From Nymphaea colorata (lineage: Eukaryota > Streptophyta > Magnoliopsida > Nymphaeales > Nymphaeaceae), in assembly GCF_008831285.2 (NCBI RefSeq), contig NC_045147.1, positions 8,522,334 to 8,586,333 on the forward strand: DNA of 64,000 nucleotides, given 5' to 3'. A program made the translations under genes and the position numbers. The notes beneath the pieces are model-generated. The model worked only from the letters and a program-made list of their open reading frames with translations, was not told the origin of the DNA and made no database searches. This document shows, one piece after another, positions 9,976 through 22,230 of the stretch (within the stretch, counting starts at the first letter, position 1; every line of letters begins with the position of its first letter).

Positions 9976-12900
9976 AAGGCCAAAGATCATACAGACACAT
10001 ATTTAATAATCCAAATATTGGGCAGTAGGACCCAGATGGCCCAACCTGCCATCAGTCAGAAATGATCATTCAGCCACTAATCATGCCTCATTTTCCCAAA
10101 ATTTTTGTTCAATATTTATGAAATAATAGTGGAATCCCTGAAAATTATGTTATACCAAGCCAATGATAAAAATATTCATATTTGCGGATCACCAGGAGTT
10201 TCCACAATGTTTCTCTAGCTTACATTTGTTCAAATTTGACTTAAAATGGCACATTTCTATTGTTTTCCAGCAATTTCTTTACAACATAACATGTTGATTT
10301 TAGCCACTTCACCTTCAAATATTTTTAGTGTCTGCTAGCCGTTTTTAGTGATATCCCCAATTTCCAAAGCCAAATTCCTTTATAAGTCTTCCATTTCCCC
10401 TCCATTTCAGCGCAAATGAGTTCATTTAGTTAGTGGTTTGCAAAATTCTCTACAATGATACCTTGTTAATCTCCACAATGCTCACATTGAAGTCTTAAGT
10501 GCCAAGATAGTATTTTCAAAGTTACTTTCAGTAACTCATCCTAATTTGAGCTGTAGAGAGTTGTCATGATATCATGGTCACTTTCTTTCCTATATCCTTA
10601 GTGTCTCTGCTAAAATTCTCTTAATTTGTGGCTAGTCATCCCTTGTTGAGTTAGCAACATGATCTTCAATGTTGGAACTGATTATCTTTAGCTTAGTTCA
10701 AGTTAATTCATCATGAACCTCATGCATTTTCTGTTTCCACTCATTTCTCCCACTTGTGTGGAGCACTTAGTGCCAGATCATACTTCTGAGCTAAAATTCT
10801 CACAATCTAGGATTCAGACTTGTGTAGATATCTTTACATCAATATGACCAAACTCAATTAAATAGAGTATTATCATCTTCATTTTGGAGAGATCACATCA
10901 CACAATTATCACTATTCCATAACTGCTCTACCTTGTTCTAATTCGGACACTATCACTTGCGGTTTTAGAGCTAAATTTTGATCAATCTTGGATTCTGATT
11001 TGAAATCTGATTTCACCAATGGATTTATATCATTGTAAGAATGTGGTGATGTGCTAGATCACATAAATGATGTCTTGTCTGGGTCACTATAAATGGGCAA
11101 AACTAGTGACATTTGGCTTGCATGGATTTTTCAAATTTTAAATGGCAAATCAGGTCATTTTTCTGTGAAATTTCATATGAACATGTATTTTGATCTTGTC
11201 TATAATTCTGTATCACTGGATGCCCACCTTGGCCCGTAAAACACAGTTTCTACATCAGGAGCAGAAAGTTCATTTGTCAAATGTGCATCATTTTCATATT
11301 TCCTAAGTTAGGAGCCACATGAACCTAACTTATATGTTTTATGTGCTATACCTAAGCCAAACATTGCGTAAGGTTTGAACCAACCTTGAACCCAGTTCAG
11401 GTCACAACTTGAACTCAGTCAACTTAGTTTCACTTGAGACAAATCTAACCTACATCCAACCTAGCTCAAGCATAGAAGAATACTAGGTCAACACCTAAAG
11501 CACTGGGCTTGAACTCACTGAGCCCAAGCTAAGCCAGGTCTTATGCTTGGATCACAGACCTTGATCTTTGAACTCAAAATCTACAATTTGGACTTGTGAC
11601 CTATATTATTTTGGATCTAGGTCTTACAGTTGGTATCCTAAACACTTTTTTCAATCTAGAGCATGATCTGAACCTCTGATTTAAGTCCAAGTTTCAAATC
11701 CATACTCTGAATTCAAATTAAACCCAAATGAAGTATCAAACCTCCAGTGCAATGCCATGATATGATTCATCTTAAGCATAATCCATCATGGCCATCCATT
11801 CCAAGTTTAGCCAAGGTTTCATCTTTTTCACAACAAGAGCCCCCTAAGGTAGCTGCCTCTCAAACCAGACATTTCCATGAACTGTAAAAAAACTATGGTT
11901 TTGTATACATGTTTAGTTTGTGTTTGAAAAATTTTATTCATTTCATTGTGATTTGAACTCTCAATTGTACCAATTTCCAAAATGAGATTTTTTCTGTATC
12001 AGATTTTTGACCGAACCAAGTCCTAAAATTTCTCTAGATTGATTAACTTGGTTCTCTCAATATACAACTCCAAATCAAATTCTGTAAAAACCAAATGCTT
12101 TATATATATTTGCAGTTTGTTCACTTAAAATGCATGTAATTCAATGTTGATTTGACCCTTCAAATCAATGTTTACTTAGTTTTGTTTTCTACAACTTTTG
12201 TAGGATTCTGCAACAGACAATTTTTGCTTTAGTTTGTACATGTCATTTTCTCTATACTTTTTTTTTTTAGTGCTTTCAAGTTCTAATAGTTTCTTTCTCA
12301 TGTCATGAATCTATCCTCTAATAAACTAAGTTTTCTACCCCTTTCAAGTATATTCAAAATTATGGATGCTTACATAGTTCTCTACAAAAGGTAGATTTTT
12401 GGCAAATTTGTTATTTTCTTGTTTTAGTGTTTGAATCCCTTTTTCAAATCTGTAAGTTTCTGTAGATTCCTTGATAGCAAGAAAACTTGCAGACCAAGTT
12501 TCAAGTCAAAGTGAAGTATCTAACTCCACAATATATATTTGAAATTCGTGCAGAAACTACTATAATGACACTTTTCTATAGAATTTTTGTTTTCTGGTTA
12601 TTGCACCAACTTGTTTGATGTATAACTCTCTTGTTTCTGGGTATTTTCTTATGTTTTAAGTTTGTACAGTTTCTTTGATATTTAGAGATTCCATAGACCA
12701 AATTTCACAAGGATCTATACAGACTTAATATATTTTTTATATTGGCAAATTTGATAACTAAAACTGTTTTTTTACCTTTTTACTTTCTGTTTTTCTACAA
12801 AAAACTATCCAACAGTCTAGGTTTTTCAGATTTACATCATTTTTCTATAAACACTTTTATGCTCTACCATTGATACTAATCTATGAGCAACTTTGTGGCC

Positions 12901-13010
12901 ACCCAAAGTTGAATGTTGGCCTTTGCACGTGAAGCACCAATACTACATCTATTCTATTTACTGACTCTATAGTAGTGCATTGGTGGGAGTTTTGATGGTT
13001 GTTTTGTATG
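9976..13010. other. Non-coding, LTR-like stretch
   Basis: No protein motif on either strand. It contains a word-like repeat block (listed separately) and T-rich sequence whose order of words resembles 29.9-32.3 kb. Most likely it is decayed LTR sequence of a long-LTR gypsy family. Confidence 0.45.
11330..11740 (+). repeat. Word-like repeat block (CCTAG/GAACC words, then GATCT words)
   Basis: The first half is built of repeated variants of AACCTAGCTCAAGC and GAACTCAG. The second half is built of variants of GGATCTAGGTC and ATCTGAACC. The same paired order recurs at 31090-31560 and 32940-33480, and in reverse at 62470-62940. The repetition is too irregular for a simple satellite. Confidence 0.5.
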
Positions 13011-13016
13011 CCTATA

Positions 13017-13044
13017 ATGCATCATGAATCTTCTCATGATGCAT
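13017..13044. repeat. Small perfect hairpin
   Basis: An 11-bp perfect inverted repeat, ATGCATCATGA and TCATGATGCAT, flanks a 6-base loop. It could be chance or a remnant of a transposon end. No T-run follows it. Confidence 0.6.
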
Positions 13045-13059
13045 TTTCGACCTGACTCA

Positions 13060-14230
13060 ATCATTCACTTCAAATTTCTAATCAAGATATTTTTCATGGC
13101 TTCTACCTAGCCATTGCCTTATGGATTGTACAATGTTGAAAAGTGATGTTTGACCCTAAATTTAGCACATAGGTCCTCATCAATGGCAATTTCATATCTT
13201 GTTGGTTAATGAAAGCCACCATGTGCCAGCCTCTACTGTTATGAGAGTGATGGCTTCTACCCACTTGGTGAAGTTATTTGTAGCTGCAAGGAAGTATTTA
13301 TGACCATTAGACACCGAGGGATTGATGGGTCCCATAATGTCAAACACCCACATGAAAAGAGCATGGTGAGATAAAAAAATTTTGCATGAATTTGATATCT
13401 GAAACAATTCTTGACATATTTCTGAGAATTTGTTATATGGTTAGCCAATAATAATATTCTCTAATCAATTGTTTGGTGAGAGTCCGGTAAAGTGCATGGC
13501 TACCACAAATTCTTCATGTGCTTCATTGATCACTTCTTATGCTTCATCTTTCTCTAAGCATCTAAAATATTATGTGCTAAAGCCTCTCATATATAAAATT
13601 TCGACAAGTATGAAATGTTGACAAAACATTCTTTGGATGGCTTGTTGCTCTCTTTTGGACGTATTTGAAGGGAAGTCCCATGTCTCCAAGTAGTTTTTTA
13701 TGTATTAATACCATGTGCTTCTTATGATGCCACCTAGTTGACCTATTCTGGCATTTGATAGGCTGATTAGATCAACCTTCTGATCTCAAATGCTCTGATG
13801 GGTTTAGATTTCTTAAAGGTGTTGATGAAGCCTAGGTTGGGTAGACCATATACAAACTGATTGAATTCCCTTTTGACAAGAAAAAGTTGAAATTCATCAA
13901 ACTGTTTGATCAATACTTTGGTCATTTCTTGATATGGCATGATTAGTATCCTTCACCTTCCATTCTTCATTGACAAGATTTACAACAAGAAGAGAATCTC
14001 TATAAGCATGAACTCTTTTGACATTGAATTCAAATAGTATCTTAAGGCATTGAATAAGAGCTTTATAGTATGCCATGTTGTGTATTCCTATTCCTATTCC
14101 TACCATGTTCTTGGATCCATTGGAAAACAAGGTCCATGATGGTGCAAACTCTATATGTAAGATATGCTCATTAAGGAAACTGCCTTCTACTTTGAGCTCT
14201 TTTGTCAAGAGAAAATCATCCAGCTAGTCT
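13060..14230 (-). pseudogene. Ty3/gypsy Tat-type pol fragment (second RNase H and integrase)
   Basis: Read on the minus strand, 14208-13930 gives the second (archaeal-type) RNase H seen in Tat elements: WTLFSNGSKN, then YYKALIQCLK and YRDSLLVVNLVNEEWKVKD. In intact relatives these are FDGSSN, AEYEA and GDSQLV. Integrase follows: a YYYWLTI version of the GYYWPT zinc-domain motif near 13450, then VFDIMGPINPSVSNGHKYF and FTKWVEA (about 13370-13240), and an FRVKHHFSTLYNP piece near 13130. Frame breaks separate the pieces. The reverse transcriptase side is missing, so the fragment is truncated. It resembles the plus-strand element at 20.5-26.7 kb. Confidence 0.8.
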
Positions 14231-16350
14231 GCTATTGCATGCCCTTTGATGGAATTCTGAGGAATGTAAGTAACACTAGTCATCTTGCGTTAATTTTGTA
14301 ATAATTATCCTAAAGGCTAATTTCAGACAGTGATCTGCAACTCCCTTGAGTTCTAGAGAGTAGTTGCCAACCATGATCTTCACTGTATCTCTTGGTACCG
14401 TCTACCAAGAACATACCAACACTATGCCTACACTTCATGATACTGAAAAAATGGTATCCAGAGATGCTCCATTTGTTAGCAAATTTAAGCAAAGTGACCC
14501 TATTCTTGACAAGATTGATGATTTATTTCTCAATACGAAAAATAATAGCTTGCAATAACTGACATATACCATTCTTCCACAAATGATCAACTAGAAACTT
14601 TCATTTCCAAAACCCTCATAATAAATGGAGAGGATGAACATTGAAACAAAATGAAGAATATGAAAAGAAGCAGGATGAAAGAAATGAAAGTCAACCATTT
14701 GAGAGGAAATGTTTTAAGCATGAAAGCAAGACCAAATCTACACAAGAAAGAGAAGCACAACTTAAACAAACAGACAAGAGAGCAGAATACGTCAGAAGCA
14801 TTGAGAATCAAAGGAAGTGAAAGGGGAGTTGATGAAAACATAGATGCGGCTTTGCCATGACTGGAAGAGAGAAGCTTGGTCATTCTAGATCAAAATTAGA
14901 ACTGAATCCAGTGTCACTTTATATATCTGGATCTACCATCAAAGTTCTATCTTGAATGTGAGTTCAAATCCAATCCCATCTTCTTATCCAATATCACTTT
15001 CTAGATTTGGTTCTCCTCCAAAGTTTAGTTTTTTCTGTTACCAAATCAATGATATGATCTTTTCTTATGCAGATCTCAAGTTCAAATCTCATTTTATACC
15101 CCAAAAATCCAAATTTTGACATCCATTCTAGAACTTAATTTGAAAAGAAAATATTTTTTATCTATTATTCAGGGTTACAAATCTGGTCAAGTATTTCTTG
15201 TTTTCCAAACATCAAGTGGTTTTAAATATTACATATTTTGTTATTTAGGCCAAGTATTACGTGAATTATCTTTCATGCACCACAAAATGTATGTAAAATA
15301 TGCATTTTATTCATCTCATATTGTATTCTCAATGTGACATCACTTAGTTTTAGGTCCAAATTGAAACTCAATTTTAGTTTAATTTCATTTTGTGTCTGGT
15401 TACATGTAGTTCGTTAGGGGCTGTTTGACAATATTAACACATTGTTATTATTCCACAAATCTACCCCAATGGGGAAAAATTTATGGGACAATAACTAAAG
15501 CTGTTATATGCATAGGCATGTGCATGAAATATTACAACGTGGTATGGGAAGTTTTGGAATTCAGTAGTGAATCAAGATCAAAAAAATCTGAATCAGATTA
15601 TAACTTAAAAGACATAACTGCCTCACCATCTTCAATGCACAGGAAAAAGAGATCAAATGCCATGCATTAGGAAAATTCTAAATTCGTCCTCCAATAATGA
15701 GGGCATTTCTCAAAAGTCATATTGTTTCACACCACATAAGTAGATTATTATTTAAGCTAGGAGACAGCAAATGCATGCATTATCACAATGACTTGAGAAG
15801 AATGTAGACCTCTTCAGCAGCCCTAAAGATCTGTTAGATAATTGTTGTTGCCATTGGACTCACGTTCAAAGTTTATCAGCCAATGAACATGTGCTTCCCT
15901 TGCCTCATGTTGTCACCCAAACCCTATAATATTTCGAAAAGGAGCTTTGGGTGCTATTTGTAGGCATATTATCTTGTCCTACGACACACACACCATTTGA
16001 AAATGATATTGCACAAGCAACATATGTATTCAACATAAAGGTTTTCATGAAAGTTTTAGGACCACACTATCACGCACGACACACAATATTGCATGCACTA
16101 TCATATGTGGTATCATGCACAAACTTTGGTACAATAGTATCCATTTCTATTTTATATTGAAGATGGCTCTCACCATCTCTTCTAACTAAGAGGAATGCAT
16201 AGACTTGTGATTCAGGCTTGGATGGCATCAAATATGGTGCATGTTGGAAAATCCAAACAGCTTTTGTTCTAAAAAATTATTATTTGAAGAAGACATCATT
16301 GTGGAAGACATGGATCAATTTGTTGTAGAATGCAGGGGTCAGTCTACTTG
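14231..16350. other. Non-coding stretch
   Basis: AT-rich, with short random frames. About 14640-14860 is A/G-rich and encodes charged low-complexity peptides in two frames, and I do not regard it as a gene. GGGGCTGTTTGAC at 15417 resembles a MITE end, but no matching inverted end was found nearby. Confidence 0.5.
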
Positions 16351-16379
16351 AAATGGAATGATAGAAAGGGTTCTGGGGT

Positions 16380-17000
16380 GATATGTTGCGGATAACAGTG
16401 AACAGGTGATGGTGGAAATAGAATGTGCAGATGAGAATCTAGTGGTAGAGGAGGAAAGAGCTACAGATGAGAAGGAAGCAAGGAAGTAGTATGAGGATGC
16501 AGAGTGGAAGTAGTGAGGAAAGAAGACAAAGGTGATAGGAATTGGATGAATGAATCCATAAGATACTTGTCTCTTTGAGCAATCATCATTGAAAAGGAGT
16601 AGGAAAGAAAAGACAAATTGTACCTTCTTGGGGAGAAAGATAGATGAAGTACATGAGGAAGAAGAAGAAGTCAGTAAAAAGTAAGCTCAAAAAGAGGGAG
16701 GCGCAGAAGTACATGAGGAGATAAAGGAGTTTGGAGGGAGATATAGCCAATGAAGTGGTATGCTATGAAACACATGAAGAGGTATAGATGCAGCCTCTCT
16801 CCATGTATTGGAGGAGGAGGAAGGTTGGAGAGATGGGCATAGAGGCTGCCAGACAGCCGTCCGATGATGGAGACGACTGTATGTGGAGGTAGACAAAGAG
16901 AGAGCAATAACAGCACTAGAGGAAGTAGAGGATGAATACTGACATTGGGATATATGCGGTGGTAACTGCTAGATACAATGTCTCATTGAGGAATGATTGT
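16380..17000 (+). other. Purine-rich, charged-coding-like stretch upstream of PMD remnant
   Basis: A/G-rich on the plus strand with many GAG, GAA and AAG triplets. One frame gives runs such as LVVEEERATDEKEARK before stops. It may be the decayed N-terminal, acidic part of the PMD frame that follows, or plain purine-rich DNA. No domain is recognisable. Confidence 0.3.
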
Positions 17001-17179
17001 TTCGTGTAGTGTAGCTAGTGTGATCTTGTGTTCCATATAGCATTCTATACAATTGAGACAGTACAATCATGTGTGAAATAGAACTTTTATTTATAATATA
17101 TGTACAATAATTTGTTTTTCATGTAACAGAAATATAGGCGTATTCAATGACACAATGTCCTAATTTAATATGACATGTT

Positions 17180-17453
17180 GAGTGACTACCAGAAGGATAC
17201 ATTGTGGAGCATGCACTTTATAGGGCCCTAGATAATGATTGGCTTGCCATGTCCTTAAGGCCCATCTACATTCTCACTAAGAAATGGGACTTCTAGATTA
17301 ATACATTTGCATTCGAGGGATTTGAGATGACCATTATGCTCAAAGAAATTGTAAGACTAACAGACATGAAGTGTCATGAGAATGTAGTTCTGAAGAGTTC
17401 AAAGCACAATATGAGAAGTAGTTGCAAGGAGATACTTGAGAAGCAGTTGCAAG
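17180..17453 (+). pseudogene. Plant mobile domain (PMD) remnant, first part
   Basis: A nearly open frame from about 17192 encodes ALYRALDNDWLAMSLRP, then KKWDF, a stop, INTFAFEGFEMTIMLKE and IVRLTDMKCH. This follows the start of the plant mobile domain, which classically reads as a W-x-P-E-T-x-T-F segment, then G-E-x-T-x-T-L-x-D-V and L-x-G-L. PMDs occur in the Arabidopsis MAIN/MAIL proteins, in transposases and in extra frames of Tat-lineage gypsy elements. The frame is cut by a hAT-like insertion at 17454 and resumes at 18629. A Tat gag starts a few kilobases downstream on the same strand, so I infer this is the element's extra frame and not a host gene. Confidence 0.6.
17446..17453. repeat. 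Left 8-bp target-site duplication of hAT-like element
   Basis: GTTGCAAG directly abuts the element's TAAG end. The right copy at 18621-18628 is CTTGCAAG, with 7 of 8 bases matching. Confidence 0.75.
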
Positions 17454-18620
17454 TAAGCCTGCGCATCAGGCTAGCTCAGCCCAGCCTGGCCCGATAACGA
17501 GTCGGGCCCAGGCCGGCCCGAATCTAAAAATCGAGCCCGACCCGACTCGAAAAACCCGAGCCCAGGCCCGGCCTGACTCGAAAGACCGGTGCCGAAGGTT
17601 TCCCAAAGCCATCGGCCAGCCCGACTCCTTCTTAAGTTAGCGGAAGCATTCATCTATCTTATGGGACTATGGACTAGACGAGGAGTGCTACGCACTCGGC
17701 ACACCATCACCCAGGTTTATCTTATCGTAGACCATCGGCAAGCCGTGGCCATGAGGCCCTATCAGAACTTCGCCATTCCTCTGCTGTCTCGTGGCTACTT
17801 CAAAGGGGTTGTGGCCTGAAGACTCACTTTTCTGTAGGTTGTAACAGAATTAGGCCACATCGAGCAGCTTTACCCAATATTTTTGGTTGGCACTGACAAA
17901 GTGATGCAGGTACTGTTCCATCAAGGCATTGATGTGTTCGGTCTGGCCATCAGTCTGTGGGTGGAAGCTTGTGGAAAACAACAAGTTTGAGCCAAGCAAC
18001 CGAACCACTTCATGCCAAAACTTCCCGTGAAGCGAGCATCGTGATCACCCACAATACTCTTCGGTACGCCCCAGTACTTCACAATGTTCTTCACAAAATC
18101 TCCGTTGTTTTTTCCGCTGGGATCTCCTTCGTAGTTGAGATGAATGTGGCATACTTAGAAAACCTGTCCACAATAACAAAGATAGAGTTGTAGCCATCAA
18201 CTCTGGGTAGACTCACAATGAAGTCCGTGGAGATGCTCTCACACGGATGCTCCGGAATAGGAAGAGGCTCAAGCAGGCAGCAGGCTTTTGATTAGTCCCC
18301 TTGTCCTGCTGGCAGATGAGGCAAGTCTTTACATACGCCTCCATGTCGTCGCGCATCTGGGGCCAGTAGTACCCACGTTCGAGAAGGCCCCTTGAGCTTG
18401 GGCCTGGCCCCAGCCGATTAAATTTAAAAATATATTTTTAATATAAAATAATACATAAATATAATTAATGATAATAAAATATTATATGTATATTAATAAA
18501 AAATTAAAAAAATAAATTACCGGGCCCGAATCGGGCTTATTCGGCCCACCAGGCTGGCTTGATAGCGGTTGGGCCAGGTATCGGCTACCCTGCGGCAGCC
18601 CAGCCTGGTGCCCAGCCTTA
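17454..18620. mobile_element. Non-autonomous hAT-like transposon, 1167 bp, with captured gypsy fragment
   Basis: The ends are inverted: TAAGCCTGCGCATCAGGCT on the left and, read from the right, TAAGGCTGGGCACCAGGCT (16 of 19 match). An 8-bp target-site duplication flanks them. The subterminal regions are rich in GGCCCG words, and a very AT-rich tract lies at 18421-18518. No hAT transposase frame is present. About 800 bp of its interior (17590-18390) is an antisense chromovirus integrase. The element is distinctly more GC-rich than its surroundings, suggesting a later arrival. It interrupts the PMD remnant, and removing it with one duplication copy rejoins the flanks. Confidence 0.8.
17590..18390 (-). 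pseudogene. Captured Ty3/gypsy chromovirus integrase fragment
   Basis: On the minus strand the fragment starts in the zinc-binding domain (MRDDMEAYVKTCLICQQDKG, with the C-x2-C pair). It continues through the integrase core: STDFIVSLPRVDGYNSIF, VDRFSKYATFI, a GDHDARFTG version of SDRDARFTG, HPQTDGQTEHINALMEQYL and FCYNLQKSES. The DDE residues are still visible (D of STDF, D of DARF, E of TEHIN). At least two frame breaks and one stop are present. Reverse transcriptase, RNase H, gag and LTRs are absent, and the fragment ends abruptly at both sides inside the hAT-like element. This suggests capture by the transposon and not an independent insertion. Confidence 0.85.
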
Positions 18621-18628
18621 CTTGCAAG
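18621..18628. repeat. Right 8-bp target-site duplication of hAT-like element
   Basis: CTTGCAAG, matching GTTGCAAG at 17446-17453 at 7 of 8 positions. Confidence 0.75.
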
Positions 18629-20290
18629 GAGCTACTTGGCTTGTCGTTAGCTTAATTCTTCAACTTTTGTTTGGGAAGGAGAAGAACAAGATGATTGTCA
18701 TCATGCACCTACACAATAAATAGATGAATAAATCAATGACCCATCCATCAAAGATGTTACAAAGAATTGAGGCTATTTATTCTTTATTTTTTCACATTGG
18801 TTATATTTAGTGATAATTGTGGCACAAGAATAAACTGGTGGTACTGGCAATTCATCGATGACTTAGTAGTGGTGGACAACTGCTCATGGGGCATATAGTT
18901 ATGTAGACTCATTTATTAAGCCAGCTTGACCAACAGAAATAATTCACTCAATCCCAAACAAGCACACAATCCTATACGTTGTTTGATGGATGGATGCAAT
19001 AATTATTAAATTTGTAGGACTTGTTTTATGTGCAGATTACCTAGAGACTATACATGGAAGGAAACATGAGGATACGACAGAAGTTTTAGAGGCTATGAAG
19101 ATGTCATGTAGAGATATTTAGCTGATATGCATGATGGAGATCAAAAACATGATAGTCAAGTTCTTATATATGTTGGGAAACGTCAGTCAATTCCAAAGTC
19201 ATTGTTGGAACACAACAAAACAAAAAAGCCAGATGGTTTCCAATATATAGAAGAATAGTGAGTTCTGTTTGCTACAGAACGAGAGCATTGTGAGAAGCGA
19301 GGCATTGAGCTGCACCTATACCCTAGACAGGGGTTCATGCCAAGGCAAGACAAGCTTTACTAATAGAGAGTGCACTCATGTCCTGTTGGGAGCTATAGAA
19401 TGAAGTATCTTGTCGATAGTAGTAAATGTTGGTGGCTACATTCAACAGTCAAATTCAAACACATGGATCCCTCGAAGCACACCAATTTCTCCCAAGTTCT
19501 TGCCATGTTCACAAGTTAGTCAAGTGGCCATGTTCTTTGACAGGCACCTCAGATTCATCCTCCTCCATTACCTATGCATGTTCTCTTATCAAGCCAGCCT
19601 CATCCCCCATATGCACATAATGAAGAAATCAATAACTCGAGCAATATCTTATTACATTTGTTGCAAAAAACAAAGAAATTGAATAAGAGTGTGGAAGATA
19701 AGCATCGTAGTTTTCTCAGGCTGGTGGATTTTCATGCACAATTTGAAGGCACTATAAAAGAGATGACTCAGATTACCCAAGCTGTAGGACTAGAGAGGTG
19801 ATGATGATATGCACAACTTGATTCATAGTTTTCTCCAATGGACAAGGCACTATGGATCTACACCTTCTTCCATTATTCAGGATGTGGGAAAACTTCAAGA
19901 CACGATGTCTTGTGCTTGCTTTGGCCGGTCTTGCATTTCTTACCAGGGGCTCACCCTGTTCATGATGAGAGATTTTGACATGATCGAGGGTTGCCTTTTG
20001 TTTATTTAGGAGTGGTTCTATAGGTATGTTGTGCAAGATGGGCGAGTTTTTAGATTCACTAGCAACAATTTCTTATCACTCCATGAATACAAAAGATTAT
20101 AGACGAGTTAGTGGAGGAGCACATGGTCTGGGATTTCTTCAAGAGGAAGGAGGACAAACATTCTTCTAATCAATTATGTCCTCATATATATTGTGCATAA
20201 CAGGTTTTATAGATGGCAGATGGATTTCTATATGATCAAAGGAGGCTTAAGCACAATCGTGGACTACGATGTTGATAGTGAAGCATGGCA
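18629..20290 (+). pseudogene. Plant mobile domain remnant, second part and C-terminal tail
   Basis: Downstream of the hAT-like insertion the PMD continues. At about 18841-18940 a frame reads YWQFIDDLVVVDNCSWGI, a stop, then LCRLIY, which is the conserved SWG-x-x-x-L-x-x-LY stretch of the domain. Decayed sequence follows, then EWFYRYVVQDGRVFRF near 20010 and EEHMVWDFFKRKED near 20110, which pair with EWFYKYV and ENIIWYYFD at 638-790. The frame carries many stops and shifts. Gag of the Tat element begins within about 600 bp on the same strand. I infer an extra frame upstream of gag, known from Tat-lineage elements, whose role is unknown. Confidence 0.55.
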
Positions 20291-20519
20291 GGGTATTTGC
20301 AGCTAGCCAAAATAGGTTGGCCCTCTATAACGATTGGAATTCTATATATGGGGAAGCAACTACTTCTAGAGGCCATATTGTCATTGAATCATTGTCTTGA
20401 ACAATATTTAGTAATGACATTTAATTTCATCTTTCCTCCAATCTGCCAATAAATACATGTCTTTTCTTCTCTTCTTTTCAAAACCATGTTATTTTCACAT
20501 TCCTTTTTAAGCTACCATG

Positions 20520-21240
20520 TCTCTTTCTGTTGAAAATGTGACAAGATTTTCTATGGCTTCTTACATGAGATCACAAGGTCCATAAAAGAGAAAGCGTGGG
20601 ACTCCAAAGAAATGGAGGACCGTCCTCAAATGGATTCTACATTTATGCTGGTCCTTCAAAAGATGATCCAGCAAATGATGAGCCAAGAAGTAGCAACTGA
20701 ATCTGGTCACAAGAAACATGAACGTTACACTAAGGCCACAAAACCTGAAACCTCTAATGGTTGTATTACAAGTCCAATTCAGTCTTGTATAGAAGAAGTG
20801 GAAAAGACAATCAGTCAGATCTAGAGCAAGGAAAAAAGTTAATTACTCTATACAAGATTTCTGTAAAGGACTAGATGATGAGGATCTTGATGTACTTCGG
20901 AAGAAATTCTAAAATTCACGGGGACAGAAAACCCACATGCTCATTTGTCTATTTTTCTTTGTTGAATGTAAGAAATTCCACGATCAGAACAAGGCAGTAT
21001 TCATTTATTTTCTTCCAAGTGTAGAAGGTAAGGTAGCATAGTGGTACTTTGGAACCATTGACCCAACCCAGATGGGAGATTTTGATGATGTGGACAATGC
21101 CTTCATCAAGAAATATGTGTACAATCTCTCTATGGTGTGGACCATCGACAACCTTATCAACCTCCACTAGCAGTTGAGAGAGACTGCCAAAGAATGTATC
21201 AAAAGGTGGTGGATGTCAAGTCTAAAACTACATGATCATT
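20520..21240 (+). pseudogene. Tat gag remnant
   Basis: A first stretch from about 20518 (MSLSVENVTRFSMASYM...) leads to the capsid-like core at 20905-21230: KFTGTENPHAHLSIF, AVFIYFLPSVEGKVA, WYFGTIDPTQMGDFDDV and AFIKKYVYNLSM. These match the retrotransposon gag pattern F-x-G-x-x-x-P-x-x-HL, F-x-x-SL-x-x-x-A-x-x-WY and F-x-x-x-Y. The frame is interrupted by stops after SVEGKVA and near 21170. No clear zinc knuckle follows, which is common in this lineage. Confidence 0.75.
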
Positions 21241-22230
21241 GGGCGTTTTCAATAACATATCCACCACTAACATAGACAACATTAGTACTAGAATTTCTAT
21301 GATCTCACCAAAAAGGCTGAATGTATCGAGACAACCATAAGAAATGGCTATCTCTGTGCAATGAGGGACATTGCAGCAGCAACAATAAAAAAGATCATTA
21401 CAAGAAAGCAAGTAAACTCAGGTGCATGTTTGCTTTGTAAACCATAAATTAGTGAATGTGCAATCTATCAAGCCAAATCAGCAAGGGAGGCGGTAAGAAA
21501 ACACTATAGTCCAACCACAACAATGATAAAAGTCCTACTTGGATGCGACACATGAAATTTACTCATTTACAGAAAAAAGAAGAAAATTCTAGAGTATCTC
21601 CTAACAGAACTACTCTACCATTTGCCATGTGTTTTAGATCCCTAAAAAATGAAGGGGAAATGGAAAGATCAATACTACAAATTTTTACCATGCTTTCAGC
21701 CATGACATTGAAGGATACATACTAGTCAGACATATTATTCAAGACTATATTGACAAAAATATGTTGGTCGATGATGCCACTCCTGAAGTCCTCAAGGATA
21801 CATTCATAAACGTTGGTAAGGACACAGGAGCAATGGATGAAATGCCTTTCTATCCACATGATCATATAAGACCCTACACACAAGAAGAAATGATTGTAAT
21901 GGCCTTGGATGATGGATCTATGTAAAAGCTGTTGTATTTTATTCATGGCATCAACAAGAAAACCATGGTTATGAGAATTTAATCTACACCTGAAGCTACC
22001 AAGCCTTATCTCAAGGTGTCTCAATAGTGGATTAAAAGAGAAGAGAAAATTTAAAATCAGCAAGTATCTTTCCAAGCAGTAGAAGAAAGAGCAGCTCAAT
22101 AGGTCTTTAACATCCCACTAAATATTTGTGTTCTAGACCTCATCAATGCTTCTATCGTACATAGTACTCCTATGGAGGAAGTGCTCAGAAAAATCAAAGA
22201 CAAATCTAGTACCCCTTCGAAAACATTGGC
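21241..22230 (+). pseudogene. Gag-protease linker region
   Basis: Discontinuous frames, such as EGYILVRHIIQDYIDKNMLV near 21710, give peptide text compatible with the low-conservation gag C-terminus and the linker before protease. There are no diagnostic residues. It is retained as part of the element because of its position and partial openness. Confidence 0.45.

Noticed and set aside
15417-15440. GGGGCTGTTTGAC text like a MITE terminus
   Set aside because: No inverted partner or target-site duplication within the next several kilobases.
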